Shown here: positions 48,913 to 61,644 of the stretch, in pieces
How the letters are laid out: every line of letters begins with the position of its first letter
Position numbering within the stretch: the stretch's first letter is position 1
Origin: Dipteronia dyeriana
Taxonomy: Eukaryota; Streptophyta; Magnoliopsida; Sapindales; Sapindaceae
Length of the DNA stretch: 64,000 bases
Direction of reading: 5' to 3'
Assembly: GCA_032871835.1 (NCBI GenBank)
Contig: CM065299.1
Span: forward strand, 27,669,074-27,733,073
Translations under genes and position numbers: made by a program
Notes under the pieces: model-generated
Told to the model about the DNA's origin: nothing
Database searches by the model: none
What the model saw: the letters and a program-made list of their open reading frames with translations, nothing else

Positions 48913-50268
48913 GATTTCTTTTTAATAACAATAATTATATAAGTAAATAATCATGATAAAGCACTTTCGAATATTTATCTTGAATTAAATAAAATAATTC
49001 AATCAGAAAAAATTCAACGGTGATCCAACACCCATAAATATCACGCCTCCTTTGGGAGTTTACAACATTTACTAGTTGGACTAGGTCCCACCTAATTGTT
49101 AACATAACAACAACCAACGTTTTCATTTTAGCCTTGCAATTTCATTAACATGAACTCTTGGGAGGATATTAATAAAATTACATTGAGTGTGTTACCAAGT
49201 TATCGACCTTCAATATAATCCCTCACGAATATCCCTCCTTTGGGAGTAGATATCGTTTGGGCTAATTGTCTAGTCTATCATTGTAAGAAATTATCTTGCT
49301 AAATTTCATTCATGAATACCTTTTGGGAGGTTATTACACGAAACATAAAGCTCAACTAAACTTGGAGGCTGTAGGTTTTCCAAAACACCTTCTCCCACTC
49401 AATTGTTTAAGGCGTGTGATCGAATTCCAAATAATGATTTACCAAGTTATCTAGATGCCAATTTAGATACCTAAACCATTCTATGCATGTTCATACCAAA
49501 AGAGATATATGAGTGGCACTCCTATTCTATATGACATGTTATCAAACAATGACAAAAATTGCTATATTTACAAAAAAAAAATTACTACAATTTTGGTCCA
49601 TCCTAGAAAAGCAAGTAAATTACATGTCTAGGAATACAACAAACTCCTTTCTTAGTGAACAAGTCTTCACACGACCTTCATCGTTTGGACTCCCTCGGCT
49701 GCCTCCCATGAGCGTGTGCACCCTTGGCTCCTACCCATGGGGGTGCGCATGCCACAACCCCATAAAGGGCTGCCATGCGCAGCCCATGGCTTCCATAGGG
49801 CTGCCGTGCGCAGCCAATTCCACAACAAACGTGACAACGTGCTCTTCACACGCACGTTTGTTGCTACGGCTCGCACGGTCCCAAATTTGTTCAGTTGCTT
49901 CCAATTCTTAAAACCTTCGAGTCTTCGATACTTCAATGTATTACAGAAGAATTATAAATAAAAATATTACAGTTTTTTTAAATTATTACAACAACAAAAT
50001 AAAAAAAATAAAAAACTTAGCAACTACCAAGAAGGAAATTATGGCGATGATAGACCACCCTTCTTGTTACAATCCAAAAACAAAATTACAGTGAAATTCT
50101 AGGACCAAAATTGAGCAAACCATATATAAAACATATATATATCCACACATTCCAACATAAATATATATGTGAATACTTAGAGTGTCATATCTTTCTAAAA
50201 CATGCATATATACAATAAAAAGAAAAGGATTCACGAATACATACATCAATTAATAAAGGGTACAGCTA
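48913..50268 (-). other. Long leader of Copia B between primer site and gag
   Basis: 1.36 kb without a conserved frame. It contains spaced, partly inverted copies of CCTCCTTTGGGAGT-like motifs (about 49045, 49153, 49235 and 49325). A GC-rich block (49680-49870) has GCTGCC(A/G)TGCGCAGCC repeated. Possible packaging or dimer signals; no host gene seen. Confidence 0.5.
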
Positions 50269-50283
50269 GGCTCTGATACCAAT

Positions 50284-52705
50284 TGTAAGGAAAATTAATA
50301 CGCGTAAGGGAAGCATGAGAAATTTTATAAAAATTAGGGTTTCGGTATAAATAAAAAATTCCACTTTATAATAACAAGAACCTTAACCCTAGATTAATTG
50401 ATGTATATAAAAAGTGTCGTACCTTTTTCTCGTGACGATTTGAACAAGCGCCGAATTGATTCCGTAAGATCTTCCAATCCAATCACGAACGTGAATCACC
50501 TAGGAGTATGAGCTCCCTTTCTTTAAATTGTATACCTGAGGATGGAAACAAACAAAATCTTTTTCTTAGTTAGTTACAATTATCCTCCAAGAGAAAAATC
50601 CAAGGACGTCCGGTCACTTTTGAATTATCAATCTAATCGATGATTGAAACTCGCGTGAACCCGATTTGATTTTGTACACAAAACCCTTTTGATGTAAAGG
50701 ATACTAGTGTACTATCAAAAACAAAAACATTCTCTTTTTCTCTTTTCTCATTGGCCGAATTCTACACCCTATATCGAATTTTGTCTACAGCAAAAACTAA
50801 ATTTTTCCCTTAAAATTCTCTTTTGCTAGGCCGAATTCTCTCTTGAAAATTACTTAGTCTTGGCCGAAATTCACTCATAGAAAACCTTAGGGCTGGACGA
50901 ATTTCCAAACATATATATATATATATATGATCATAAATCCTCTCCAAAAAAGGATTTACTTGGTTGGCAAAAATCTTTTCCTTAGATGGATTTATTTGGT
51001 AGTTAAGAATCCTTATCTAAAAGGAATTCTATTCTCATATATATATATGGGATGGCCGAATTCTTCATAGAATTCAATTAGGACACTTAATCTTTTCCTA
51101 AGAAGGATTTACTTGGTAGTTAAGAATCCTTTCCTTAGGTGGGTTTACTTGGTGGTTAAGAATCCTTTTCAAAAAGGAATTCTATCCTACACCAAAACTC
51201 CTAATCCAACTCAATAGTGTATTTGTAACCATATTAAAGACTTCCTAATTTGATTAGATAAATAATATGAATTATTTATCTACTTATCAAATATAGTCTT
51301 TAATATTAATAATACTACCAACAATAGTATGATTTTAGAAGACCATCTCCTACTAGAAAAAAGATTTTGATTTTTAATTAAATAATTAATTAATTACCAA
51401 ATTAATTAATTTCTATTTAATTAAATAAAAAAATAAAAAAAATATAATTAAGCTATTCTAAATAGCCTTGTCGCCCAACACATATATATGGGTCAATATA
51501 TTATTTTTCTTATTTAATTAAATCCATTTGACCTTTATATAAAGTCCACATATGAATTAGAAACATTCTTACAAAAAGAAACAAGTCAACATGCCTCAAT
51601 ACAATTCTAGATGGACCCCTAAATTGGTCCGGTATAATATATCAATTGATCCATGCAAGTTCATATGAATTGGGGATCTTGGCGGGCTATCTAAATTTAA
51701 GCTCCAATAGACACAACCCAATCACAATCCACAAATGATCCACTTATGTCCGATCTATTAATTTTAGTTCATTCCACTAAAGAACTAAAATTGAACTCTT
51801 AAATAAAGATAGAATAAGTTAATATTTCTCATTCATACCCTAGACAACCTTATTAGAGAAAGTGTATCCTCTTGAAGAATATCAGTAATCGCCAAGAGCT
51901 CATAGACCGCATATAGCTCTCCAAGTTATCATATTTACTCATATGACCACATTTTGAATTTGGATATTTTGACTTATCCAGAAGCCATGTTTCAATAGAC
52001 ACTATTGAAAACTTAACGTTAAGATTTAATATTTATTACCTCAAAACATCCAGATGATGATATTCTACTCTCATTTAATAAATGGAGCCACGATGTCCAT
52101 ATCTATAAATGAAGTTCTCTATCGATTAACAAATGAAAACCACTAAACTATTGAGGATAGACTATGCTATATAATCGTACTCATTGATAGCTCAAATGAT
52201 AACACTTGCAACCATAAGTTTATCATTTATCTCAGGATTGAGATAGACTCTCCGATTATCTTCAATTGAAAAACTTTTATCCATTGACAGTTCTAGATAA
52301 AGTATTTCATTGTGATCCTATTCAATGCACCTAGTGCATTAGATTCTTTTGCCCAAAGACACCATACTTTGATGATTTTAGACTCATCATAACACATTTG
52401 ATCTCACTCAAATGCTAGCAAAAGAATCTACAACTTTGACCAGATAAAGACGTCCAACCTTTTATCTTAAGTTGTAAATATTATTCAAGACTAACTAAAG
52501 AATTGTGTTTACCTCATACATATTTAGATGTATGAACAATTCTTCTTTTCTCATAGTCTTTTGACCTTATGATTATTTACTTTTGACAATTTTAATAATT
52601 AAACTATAAATTTTATAAGATTTGTTAAACTAGAAATCACTTTATTAATATGAAAAGATTATCAAATACATTATTAAATTCTTGCTATCGAGCATAATCC
52701 CAACA
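50284..52705 (-). repeat. Copia B 5' LTR (right copy, 2.4 kb)
   Basis: 2422 bp with TGTAAGG start and CCCAACA end, immediately inside the GAAAC target copy at 52706. The primer site is at 50269-50281. Confidence 0.93.
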
Positions 52706-52710
52706 GAAAC

Positions 52711-53182
52711 GCCCCATAAACTCCTCATCTAACCCCATAGATAAAGAACACAACCCGTCCTTTACTTCATTGAACTGGTTCGGAAAATCTTTAAAGTTCT
52801 GACCCTCCGCCATCTTCAAAGTTGATAACTGCTTGACAAGATGGATTTTCCTTACCGTAGATGGCTGTTCGTATAGGTATGATAGGGTATCCATTAGATC
52901 GTTGGCTGTCTGTTGATCCTTTACGTTAAAGGCGACCTGCTTCGTCAAACTGAGACGAAATGCTTACAATACTTTCTTGTCCAGGAGTTCAAAGTCATCA
53001 TCATCCATGTTCTTCGATTTCCGTTTCTTTTCCCAATCTTCATCGGTCATATCCTTTGGTCTCTCTTTTATCGGTCAATGCAGATCCTTTTGGTACATGT
53101 AGTCTTCCATCTGCATCTTCCAAAAACTGAAATTCGATCCATTGAATTTCTCAATCTTGTGCGTTTCATTCTCTGACTCCAT
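52711..53182 (-). pseudogene. Copia A gag, N-terminal half
   Basis: On minus from the ATG at 53182: IEKFNGSNFSFWKMQMEDYM (typical gag opening), then stops, then 52948-52711 with LMDTLSYLYEQPSTVRKIHL and LKMAEGQNFKDFPNQFNEVK. The frame ends at the Copia B target site and continues at 40639. Confidence 0.88.
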
Positions 53183-53264
53183 CCCCACAACGAAATCAAT
53201 GACCTCGAGAGAACCTAGATTTGTGTGAAAATAATTTACCTCAACCCGGAGCTCTGATATCAAT

Positions 53265-53882
53265 TGTTGTCGAGAAGAAATTGCAAACACACAAACCCAA
53301 ACACAAAATAGAAAGCAATAAGAAAAAGAAGACACAAAAGATTTTACGTGGTTCAGCAACTTGCCTACGTTCACGGAGCGCACCGCACTCAATCCACTAT
53401 TTATCAGAAATGATTACAATCTCTCTGACTCTCTTTCAGTCTCTCTCTAGCAATTTTTTCTCACACACTACATACTATTTTTCTGCTCTTTTTCTTCTCA
53501 CTTTAGAGTACAAATAATGGTAGTATTTATATAAGAGTACTAGAGTTAGCCAAATCCCAATTGGAATCTATTTCATTTTTCCAATTACTTATTTGTACAG
53601 GATTTCCTCTTTCTAGGCGAAATCCGTCTCTACCGCGGTCTGGACCATCGTGTGGGCACATGCCTGTGCCGCGGTCCACAACGCATGATTCGTCTGTGGA
53701 ATACAGCTCCACAGACAGCGGTGTGTGCATGTTGCATGTGTCGCGGTACGCACATCATGTCACGCATGGACTTCTCTACTGTGTGTGCCGTGGTCTGAAC
53801 ACTTGCCTCCGTTGCGGTCGTTGCCGCGTCACCTGCTAGAGCTCGTTTTTCTTGTTAGTTTCTGGCTTCACATTACCCAACA
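53265..53882 (-). repeat. Copia A 5' LTR (right copy)
   Basis: 618 bp, preceded on plus by the reverse complement of the tRNA-Met primer site. It differs from the left copy by scattered substitutions and short indels. Confidence 0.9.
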
Positions 53883-53921
53883 ATTTAAAAGTCACGACTT
53901 ACTAAGATCAAACAGTACATG

Positions 53922-54926
53922 TAGGGGCGGATCCATATTATGGCCAGGTTGGCCTATGTCCTACCTCAATTCTTTTTAAAAAAAAACTGTTATGTTTATA
54001 TATATATAAATTAACTATCTTTGTATAAAGGAACTAATAGTCCAATGAGTAGAGAATGTCTTTTTCTTTAGATGTTAAGGATTCAAGTCTTATTGTGTTG
54101 TTTGATTTTAATATTTTTTATATCTATTTATTTTATCATCTTTTCTGATTCTTTAATCAAATTTTATTTATTTCTAAATTAAAATAATTGACTTTTTCTT
54201 TTTCGTCGTTATTAACTTTTAGCTATACACGATTTAAAGTTTTTTAATTCACTTTTATTATATATTAAATAATATATTATTATTTTGAACTTTTTTTTAA
54301 TAGTTTTAATTTGACATACTTATCACATCACATCAATAAATCATAACATCTCAAATTTTAAATTATTTTATTAAAATAATCCATATATTATTATGATTCA
54401 TTTTATTTTATCATTGTATTTTTATTTATTTTATAACTTTAATTTATTTAGAATCAACAAATCAAAACATTTACCGATAATTAGAAGAATAACAAATTCA
54501 AAACATGTATAGCAATTTTAATTAATCAATTTTTTTATAAATTTAAACTAAATTCATTATAAATACAAAACAAAATTTGGTATTATGAAATTAGATTGTA
54601 ATTTATATTGTTTTCCTTGTTATTATTTATTTATTAATATTATGTTTCTTATTACACATCACCTCTTAGTTGCACTGTGTATTACACATTCCTTCCACAT
54701 ATGTCGTGAGGGTTCAAATCTCACATTGTTCATATATAATACGTATACTTCAAAAAATATATTATATTTCTTGTTTTTATTTATTTTTAAATAAAAAAAT
54801 AAAAAAATCAATTTTGTTAAAAAAAAACTCATTTTACTATGATCTCAATTTTTCAGTATTTTTTTTAATATAATTGTTGTTTTGTTTAAGTGCCCCACCT
54901 GTTTAAAATTATTGGGTCTACCATTG
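53922..54926. mobile_element. Unclassified 1-kb insertion with 8-bp target duplication
   Basis: AGTACATG (53914-53921) and ACTACATG (54927-54934) flank the insert. Unit 1 has a single ACTATATG at the same place (near 19290), an empty site. The insert begins TAGGGGCGGATCC and is AT-rich. The 8-bp duplication suggests hAT, but no matching inverted right end was found. A box-B-like GGGTTCAAATCTC (about 54709-54721) is present inside. Confidence 0.5.
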
Positions 54927-54934
54927 ACTACATG

Positions 54935-56134
54935 TACTTTCGAAATAGTACTACTACACATCCTACCTAATGTCCCATCTTTTTCATCCCAACACATGTG
55001 GCACTTGAAATGTCAAATGGTGAGTGGATACATACGGTATGTAAGATAAATTATCATTAATATGTATCCATTAACAATTTGACACCTCATATGTCACGTG
55101 TGTTGAGATGAAAAATGTGGGATTTTAGGTTGGATATTTAACATTATTCTTTCGGAAAATATACTACCATAACATGAATAGAGATTTGCAATGTTAATTG
55201 ATTACAAGAGATTTCTTGAATTCTTTTTAAATGTCAATTTGAAAATAGCTAAACAGTTTTAGAAATATTAAAACTATCAATTTCCAAAAAAAAAAAAAAT
55301 TGTCAAATTTTTCATTTTTATACAAAATTGCCTTTTATGAATTTCCGGTGTTTGAAAACCAAAATCAGATAAAAAAAATGTGATCTCAACTTTTCATATT
55401 AATAAATTTATTAAAAAATAAAAGTAAAATAATTTAAAATAAAATAGAAGGATATTTGTGTCACTTCAATTGTAAAAATTAACAAGAATATACAATTTTT
55501 GGGGGAGGAATAGAAGTAGAAAATCATTTTTTTTTCTTGGTTATTTTAAACTTATTTATTTTTTCAAATTTGAACTAGGAGTCAAGGAGGTTTCGATATG
55601 TACTATGCTTTATGTAATTGGAAGCATCTCACCCACATATTTGTATTCGAAATATTGCATTATGTGATTATGATTTCTAAAAAAAATTATGTGATTATGA
55701 TTTCTAAAAAAAATTATATCGTACTTGTAAACATTAATTAGATATAAGTCGCTCTCATGGAGGTTGGAAAGAACATCCGCTAACACCTCTTATTTATTGC
55801 TAGAAATTAACTTAAATATGTTTATCATATAATTAATTGCATGCCTAATCACATTATATATATATATTCTTTTTCTTTTTTAATCCGAAAAATAAATATT
55901 GGGTCAGCATAAAGTTTGTGTTTACTAAACTGTCACTGTTATGTATTTTTCCTTTACATCATTAATAAAAGTTTGATAGTTCGTATTTATCTATATGGAG
56001 AGAGTAGACCTCTCCTTCAGTTAGTTAGAAATTACATTTATGACTGTATTTATAACCATTGGTTCTCATTAGCTCAGTTTGTTGTACTAACTTCTTTTAT
56101 AATATAACTTTTTATTCAAAAAATTGTTAGTAAG
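54935..56134. other. Unit 2 intergenic region collinear with unit 1 up to about 55762
   Basis: 54935-55762 matches 19290-19405 and 26376-27070. 55763-56100 has no match in unit 1 and nothing recognisable. No gene seen. Confidence 0.45.
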
Positions 56135-56137
56135 TTA

Positions 56138-57027
56138 GAGCATCCCAATAGACTCTTATATTTTCATTCTTCAAATATCGGTTTGTTTATCTATATGACA
56201 ATTTGAGAAGTGAAAGAATAAGAGCTCTTCCAAAAGACTATTAAATTAGAAATAGATTTAGTGCTCGTTTGGTTGAGATTTCTACTGGTTCAAAAGGTCT
56301 ATGAACGTCTATTTAAATTTTTTAGAGTTGTTTGGTTGGGCTTTTAGGAATGTCTATTTTTAATTGAGTAGATGCTAGTAGAGTTTAAACTTCTACAAGA
56401 CAAAATCTCATGGGGAGATACTTCTCCAAATAGACATTTAAAAAAAAAAATCTACCAACCAAACAATTATATATAAATTTTTTTCAAAAACTCTATTTCT
56501 AATAGATTTACTATAAGTAGATATTTTATCGATAGAGGTTTTTCAAAAGTCCAACCAAACAAGTTCTTATATTATTTTAATAAAAGCACTCAATTCCTCC
56601 CTCCCCATCAACGGTTCTAATTACTTTTATGTGAATATGAAAATCATTTGAATAACCTTCCAAATTATTAATATGTTATTATAAAATATTCAATATTAAT
56701 CTCATTTTAAAAATCTAAATGAGATCTTTATAATGATATAAATTTTATGATGAAAAAAATTTATAAATTAAAACTTATTATATATTAATTGAATTTAATT
56801 AAAAGATAAAAAATGATATATATATATATTAAATATTAATGAAAATGGAAAATAAAAAATAATATAATAATAAATAAAGAGGAAGAAGTTGTTCTTCAAT
56901 ATTGAAAAAAGATAAGAAAAATCTTATTTAAAAAATCTCATTTGAAGAGTCTGTTTGAGATAAATATACTTATTTGGCTTGTTTCACTTCAGTAAATATC
57001 TTATTTAAAGAGTTTTTTGAGATGCTC
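56138..57027. mobile_element. PIF/Harbinger-like MITE, itself carrying a second MITE
   Basis: Inverted ends GAGCATCCCAATAGACTCTT and (inverse of right) GAGCATCTCAAAAAACTCTT, flanked by TTA on both sides (56135-56137 and 57028-57030), the PIF/Harbinger target size. Unit 1 has one TTA at the corresponding point (near 28425), an empty site. 890 bp including the nested element, non-coding. Confidence 0.8.
56261..56566. mobile_element. Tourist-like MITE nested in the PIF-like MITE
   Basis: Ends GTGCTCGTTTGGTTGAG and (inverse) GAACTTGTTTGGTTGGA, TTA on each side (56258-56260 and 56567-56569). 306 bp, with internal inverted ACCAAACAA motifs. No ORF. Confidence 0.65.
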
Positions 57028-57030
57028 TTA

Positions 57031-58304
57031 GATGACATCCTTTCGATTATCGCCGTCTTATTTCTTTTGATGTCATTGTTGATTGTCACTATTTTTTGCA
57101 TGTCATATTAATATGGCCGGGCCACTATAATAAGAGCAGCGGTTATGAATGACCAACCACACACAATAATAATTATAATAAGAGTACAAGGCATTTAATT
57201 AGAAATGTACAGGTTATTATTTTATTTTTTTCATGAAGTATTACCGGTGTTCCTCTATTGTTTGGGTGAAATAGTATGATTTAATTATACCAAATTAACC
57301 TGGTCATGGTATGAATTAATATATGGTGATGAACTGATGATCCCTCCACCTATGTGTTTGACTTGGGTTGGCAATGGCATGCAAGTCATAATGAATTGCT
57401 ACCCGCAATTAATACCATCATCGTGCATACAATTTTTTTTTTCTCATAAGACTATAACCACAAATTACAAAACTACTCCATTCAACATCTTTTTTTTTTT
57501 TACAAAAAAAATAAGGTGAAATTTTGGAGAAAAATATGGCATCTTAACCTTTTTAAAACAGAAAATTACTAAGAAAACATATATCCTCAAAACCCTATTT
57601 TTAACTTTTTTGTACAAGAAAAGTATCGAAACATTATTTTTTTTCTTGAAAAACGAATAATGCCACTGGCAACAACATGCTATTGTTAGTTAGGCACCCA
57701 GGTGGCTTCGTCGGGACACGTACTACCTGTAGTGCACTCAAGCGGCACCCAGGCAGCATTGCCAGTCGGCATAGTTAGGAGAAGAAGCATGGTTGGCCGA
57801 AGATGGGGGAAAAGAGAAGAGTGTTTTTATTTTGAGGTATATAGGTAATTAATATTTTTACATGTGATTAAAAATAAAAGTGTAACGTTTGAAGACTATG
57901 TTTTCTCCTATTATTTTCCAACGTTTTACATATCCAGTTACATTGAAGTACTAAAACTACAAAAAGAGAAGAATAAAGTGGACCAAAACCCACCCCCACA
58001 TTGTACATTCAACTCCTCCAGTACATTAGCTAGGTATACCAAAGCACGACGATCTTTACAAATACTATCTAATACCACAGATTGAAAATCCAACTGTGTT
58101 TCTTTAATAAAAAAGTCAAGTTCAACAATTTCTTTGAACTATAATCTTTTTATGAAGTATCATTATAAAATTTTGAAATTTAGAGGAAAATATGATCTAT
58201 AAACCAGGGCCACAACTTCATTAATGTGATTGTGACGAGCCTACCAATAGTAAATAAGTTGTATTTTTTAAAATGAATCAATGATGGTGGCATGAAACAA
58301 TAAT
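57031..58304. other. Upstream region of BAHD-like copy 2
   Basis: 57031-57850 is a diverged match to 28699-29640. 57851-58010 matches 30433-30592. From 58011 the match to unit 1 becomes nearly perfect. No gene seen. Confidence 0.5.
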
Positions 58305-58355
58305 TTACTATAAATATATAGTAATACGATACCAAGCATTCAACTTGTCCACACG
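58305..58355 (+). promoter_or_regulatory. TATA-like box and short leader of BAHD-like copy 2
   Basis: The same CTATAAATATATAG as in copy 1 (58309-58322), about 35-45 bp before the ATG. Confidence 0.4.
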
Positions 58356-59681
58356 ATGGTATATGGTGATAAACCTTTGATCCCCAATGTTGAAATTGAA
58401 GCCGTGCTAACTGTGACACCATTCAAGCAGACGGATCCACGGCAGACACGTCGAGTGTTGGTGACAGATCCCGTTGGTTCGGGGATTTTCTGTAGATGTC
58501 TCAACATAGTTGTCTACTACAAGAAGGTGGCGGAGGAGGATTCCGGTTGGATAGTGGCCGGGTGGATTAAGGAGTCACTAGGGAGAGTTTTGGCAGATCA
58601 ACCTATGCTTAGTGGAAGGCTGAGAAGAACAAGTAGTGAAGATATTGGTGAGTTAGAAATTGTGTCTAATGATAGTGGTGTCAGGCTCATTGAAGCCAAG
58701 ATTCCTATAACTCTGTCACAGTTTCTTGATCATCAGTTGAAGGAAACTAGTGAAGAATCTGACGCTCTGTTTGTTTTTTGGAATGATGTTGATGACCAAA
58801 ATCCTCAGTTCTCTCCACTGTTTTATCTTCAGGTAAAGTACATATTTATATATCTTGCTAGTGAAGTTTTTTAACTTCACAAATGGTTTCCCATTAATTG
58901 TTTTTATTTTATTTTTAAGTGTTACATAATTTCGGGGGTGGGGGGTCCTTTCAGGGTTTAGCAACCCCGTGGTGTACGTAGATGTGAGGGTATATCTGAT
59001 GACCAACCTCATCTTTTTGATTGCTTTGTTTTGTTTTGTTTGGTTTGTCAGGTGACAAACTTTGAGTGTGGTGGATATTCAATTGGGATCAGTTGCAATC
59101 TGCTTCTAGCAGACATTCTGTTCAAGGAAAATTTCTTTCAAAAATGGGCTGATGTACACAAAGATATAGTTTCTAAAAGCAACTCACCCAAAAATCCTAT
59201 TTTCTACTTCCCCAATCTCAAAAAAGACGGTTGTAAATCTGCCGATAGCTCTATCAGTTCCAACCAAATCAAAAACAATGACCACACTGTCATATTCAAC
59301 ATTACTGATGAGAATCTTTATAGTTTGGACAAGGAATCAGACAAACAAATCATCTTGGCCAGTGTTGAAGAGGTCGAACGCGAGGTTGGTAGCAAGATGG
59401 CATCAAAATTTCCAGTCTATTTGAGAGAGTCCTCTAATAAGATAAAGATTGAGAATTGTACAAAAAATGTTGACCAGGATCAACAGTTGGAGTTAATTAA
59501 GAAGAGTACTCATGAAGTGAGCAGAGGAAGCTGGGATGATTTAGGGGCCAGTGAGGTTGATTTTGGCCAAGGCAAAAAACCAGATCGTGTCACATACTGG
59601 ATTGGGTCAATTTCTGATGGAGTAGTGGTGGCAACTCCATCTACTTCTGGACTCAACATTATTGTCTCGGTTCCTACTTAA
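58356..59681 (+). CDS. BAHD-acyltransferase-like protein, copy 2 (two exons, 368 aa)
   Basis: Exons 58356-58832 and 59052-59681, at a constant offset of 27099 from copy 1. Exons and intron appear identical to copy 1, so it encodes the same protein: LADQPMLSGRLRR at the N-terminal side, LLLAD in place of the catalytic HxxxD, and DFGQG in place of DFGWG. The frame is intact, and promoter and 3' region are shared with copy 1 from 345 bp upstream of the ATG. Unlike copy 1 it has a single 3' repeat unit and a much longer AT microsatellite. Two perfect copies double the dosage of a probably non-catalytic BAHD-family protein. Expression and function cannot be read from the sequence. Confidence 0.82.
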
Positions 59682-60303
59682 AACAATTAATAATTTATAT
59701 GCTTTCAGGATTTCTTCTAAATTATAAATGATGTTGTGTTCTTTGTAATTTGAGTGATGGTTGTCGACATCAATTGTGACACTTGTTGTATCTTTTTCTC
59801 AATTTGGCCTCCTACTGAAATTTCAGAATTGATAAGTAATAAAGCGTTGCTTTGAAATGAAAGAAAGTTGGTTTGAGTTTTAAGAATCTCATTCTCTCAT
59901 ACATTAATCACTGGTTGTATTATTCAGCGTAGTCTTCATTATCTAAAATAAACTGTAGAAATTTGTTTTTGTATGTCTTCAGATACTCTGCACCATTTCT
60001 TATATGGATACATGGCCAATCGAAGTGGGTGGCTTTCAATTCTAGCATTTCTTTGATTCAAATTTGGAGAACATGTCTTTTTTCTTCATTTATGAAAATT
60101 CAATAATGGAGATATTGGTCCTTTCAAGAAATTTAATGGAGATTTTAGGATAAAATTTGACACTGAATATGTGATTAGTATGTTATTCAAATCCCAAATC
60201 ATATCCCCTATCCAAATCCCAAATTTTTAATTACAAAAATAAAAAACAGTTGATTTTCAGCAAGTTCAATGCATATAACAATTAATTGACTAATTGTAAT
60301 TAC

Positions 60304-60406
<103 letters not shown>

Positions 60407-60799
60407 CCTTAAATGAAAACATGTGAACAATAATTGCATTATAAAAAGAAGATTTCATAGGATTCAACCAATTGTCTTGATCGTCGGATATCACTGAGAA
60501 ATAGAAATCCGTATTTTATAAATATATATATATTATAAACAATATCTATCTATCTAGACCATTTTTTTTAACGGGGCTGAAAAAAATGATTATAAAACAT
60601 GCTATAAACACAATTTTAATATAAATATAAAAAATATGTCAATCAAACGATACAATACTCTCATATTCCTATATAAGTACCTATTAGGACAGTTTAGATT
60701 GATTCGATTTCGAATCGAATCCGTCGAAATACCGAAACCCTGGTTCCCTTATTTTAAGTACAAAAAATGAGTTTAAATTGGATTAAGATAACAAGTTTA

Positions 60800-61644
60800 T
60801 AGCTCGTTTTGTGTGTGGGATATGATATGATTATTTTAATGAAATTGGATTAGATTGGATGAGATAAGATTAGACTAAATTTAGTGATGTGATGTGTTTG
60901 GTGTTGTATGAGATTGGATTAAAATAATATTGTCTCTTGTTATGGTATGAGATTGGGAAAAAAAATGATAAATAAGGTATGAAATTTATTAATATAAATT
61001 AAATTAAATAATTTTAGATAAATTAATTATTTAATTTTTAAAAAATAAATAAAAGATTTACAAATTAATATTAAAGAAAATAACATTTTTTAATTAATAT
61101 TTAATATTTTAAAAATATTTTCAAATATTATAATAAGATATATTGAATAAATATAAAATTTTAGAATTAAATTAAAAAAATTAAAAGAAGAAGAATTTAA
61201 AAAACAACATGGGACTAAATTGCCCCACCTCGTCCGGATAAAATGGTTGTATAGAATTGGACCGGTTAAAAAAATTATTTAAAGTAAAGTTTGAAAAAAT
61301 TAAAAATTTAAATTGTTCATTTCAAGATAATTAAAATATTTAAAACCAATTTTAAACAAAATAATATTTATTTTTATTTGTTAATAATGAAAATTATTAC
61401 TTTAAATGTTTAAAATAAGCCATTTCATTAACAATTAAAATATGTTTATATTTTAATTACTTAAAAAATAAGTTGAAAAGATTAAAAAATAATTATAAAG
61501 TGGTGGAATCAAAATTAGTCCCACAAACGTATGATAAGTTGGTTGTATGGGATTATTTTAATTCCATTCCATGCAACCAACAAACGTGAAAGATGTGACT
61601 AAAATTAGTAATATTCTATCTCATCACTTGCACCAAATATACAT
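60800..61644. mobile_element. MITE-like element shared by both units (copy 2)
   Basis: Starts TAGCTCGTTTTGTGTG and ends, inverted, ATGTATATTTGGTGC, with TTA at 60797-60799 and 61645-61647. Collinear with 34175-35002. A GGAAA pentamer array follows at about 61701-61758. Confidence 0.45.

Larger units (their letters stand above)
40645..52705 (-). mobile_element. Copia B: Ty1/copia element with about 2.4-kb LTRs, nested in the Copia A gag
   Basis: Perfect 5-bp target duplication GAAAC (40640-40644 and 52706-52710). LTRs 40645-43144 and 50284-52705 end in CCCAACA; the right copy begins TGTAAGGAAAA and the left copy has AGTAGGGAAAA, a decayed TG. On minus, the primer site TGGTATCAGAGCC (50269-50281) exactly fits initiator tRNA-Met, and a purine tract CAAGTGGGAGAT abuts the left LTR (43145-43156). 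Order gag, integrase, RT, RNase H shows Copia. A solo LTR (46181-48171) sits inside. The long LTRs place it among large Copia elements; exact lineage not determined. Confidence 0.93.
35854..53882 (-). mobile_element. Copia A: outer Ty1/copia element of an 18-kb nest
   Basis: LTRs 35854-36500 and 53265-53882 with TGTTGT start and CCCAACA end on plus. Flanking target copies TTTTA (35849-35853) and ATTTA (53883-53887) sit in a sequence that is uninterrupted in unit 1 (near 19255, GGGTCTTTTAAAAGTC). On minus, a primer site TGATATCAGAGCTC (53249-53262) and a purine tract CAAATGGGAGAT (36501-36512) are present. Its own internal DNA is 36501-40644 plus 52706-53264; the rest is inserted Copia B. The gag and RNase H types suggest a Tork/TNT1-like element (inference). 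Inactive: internal stops, two insertions and a changed RT active site. Confidence 0.92.

Noticed and set aside
49513..49961. Overlapping ORFs on both strands in a GC-rich block
   Set aside because: They lie in the Copia B leader, with repeated GCTGCC/GCAGCC motifs, and no motif recognised.
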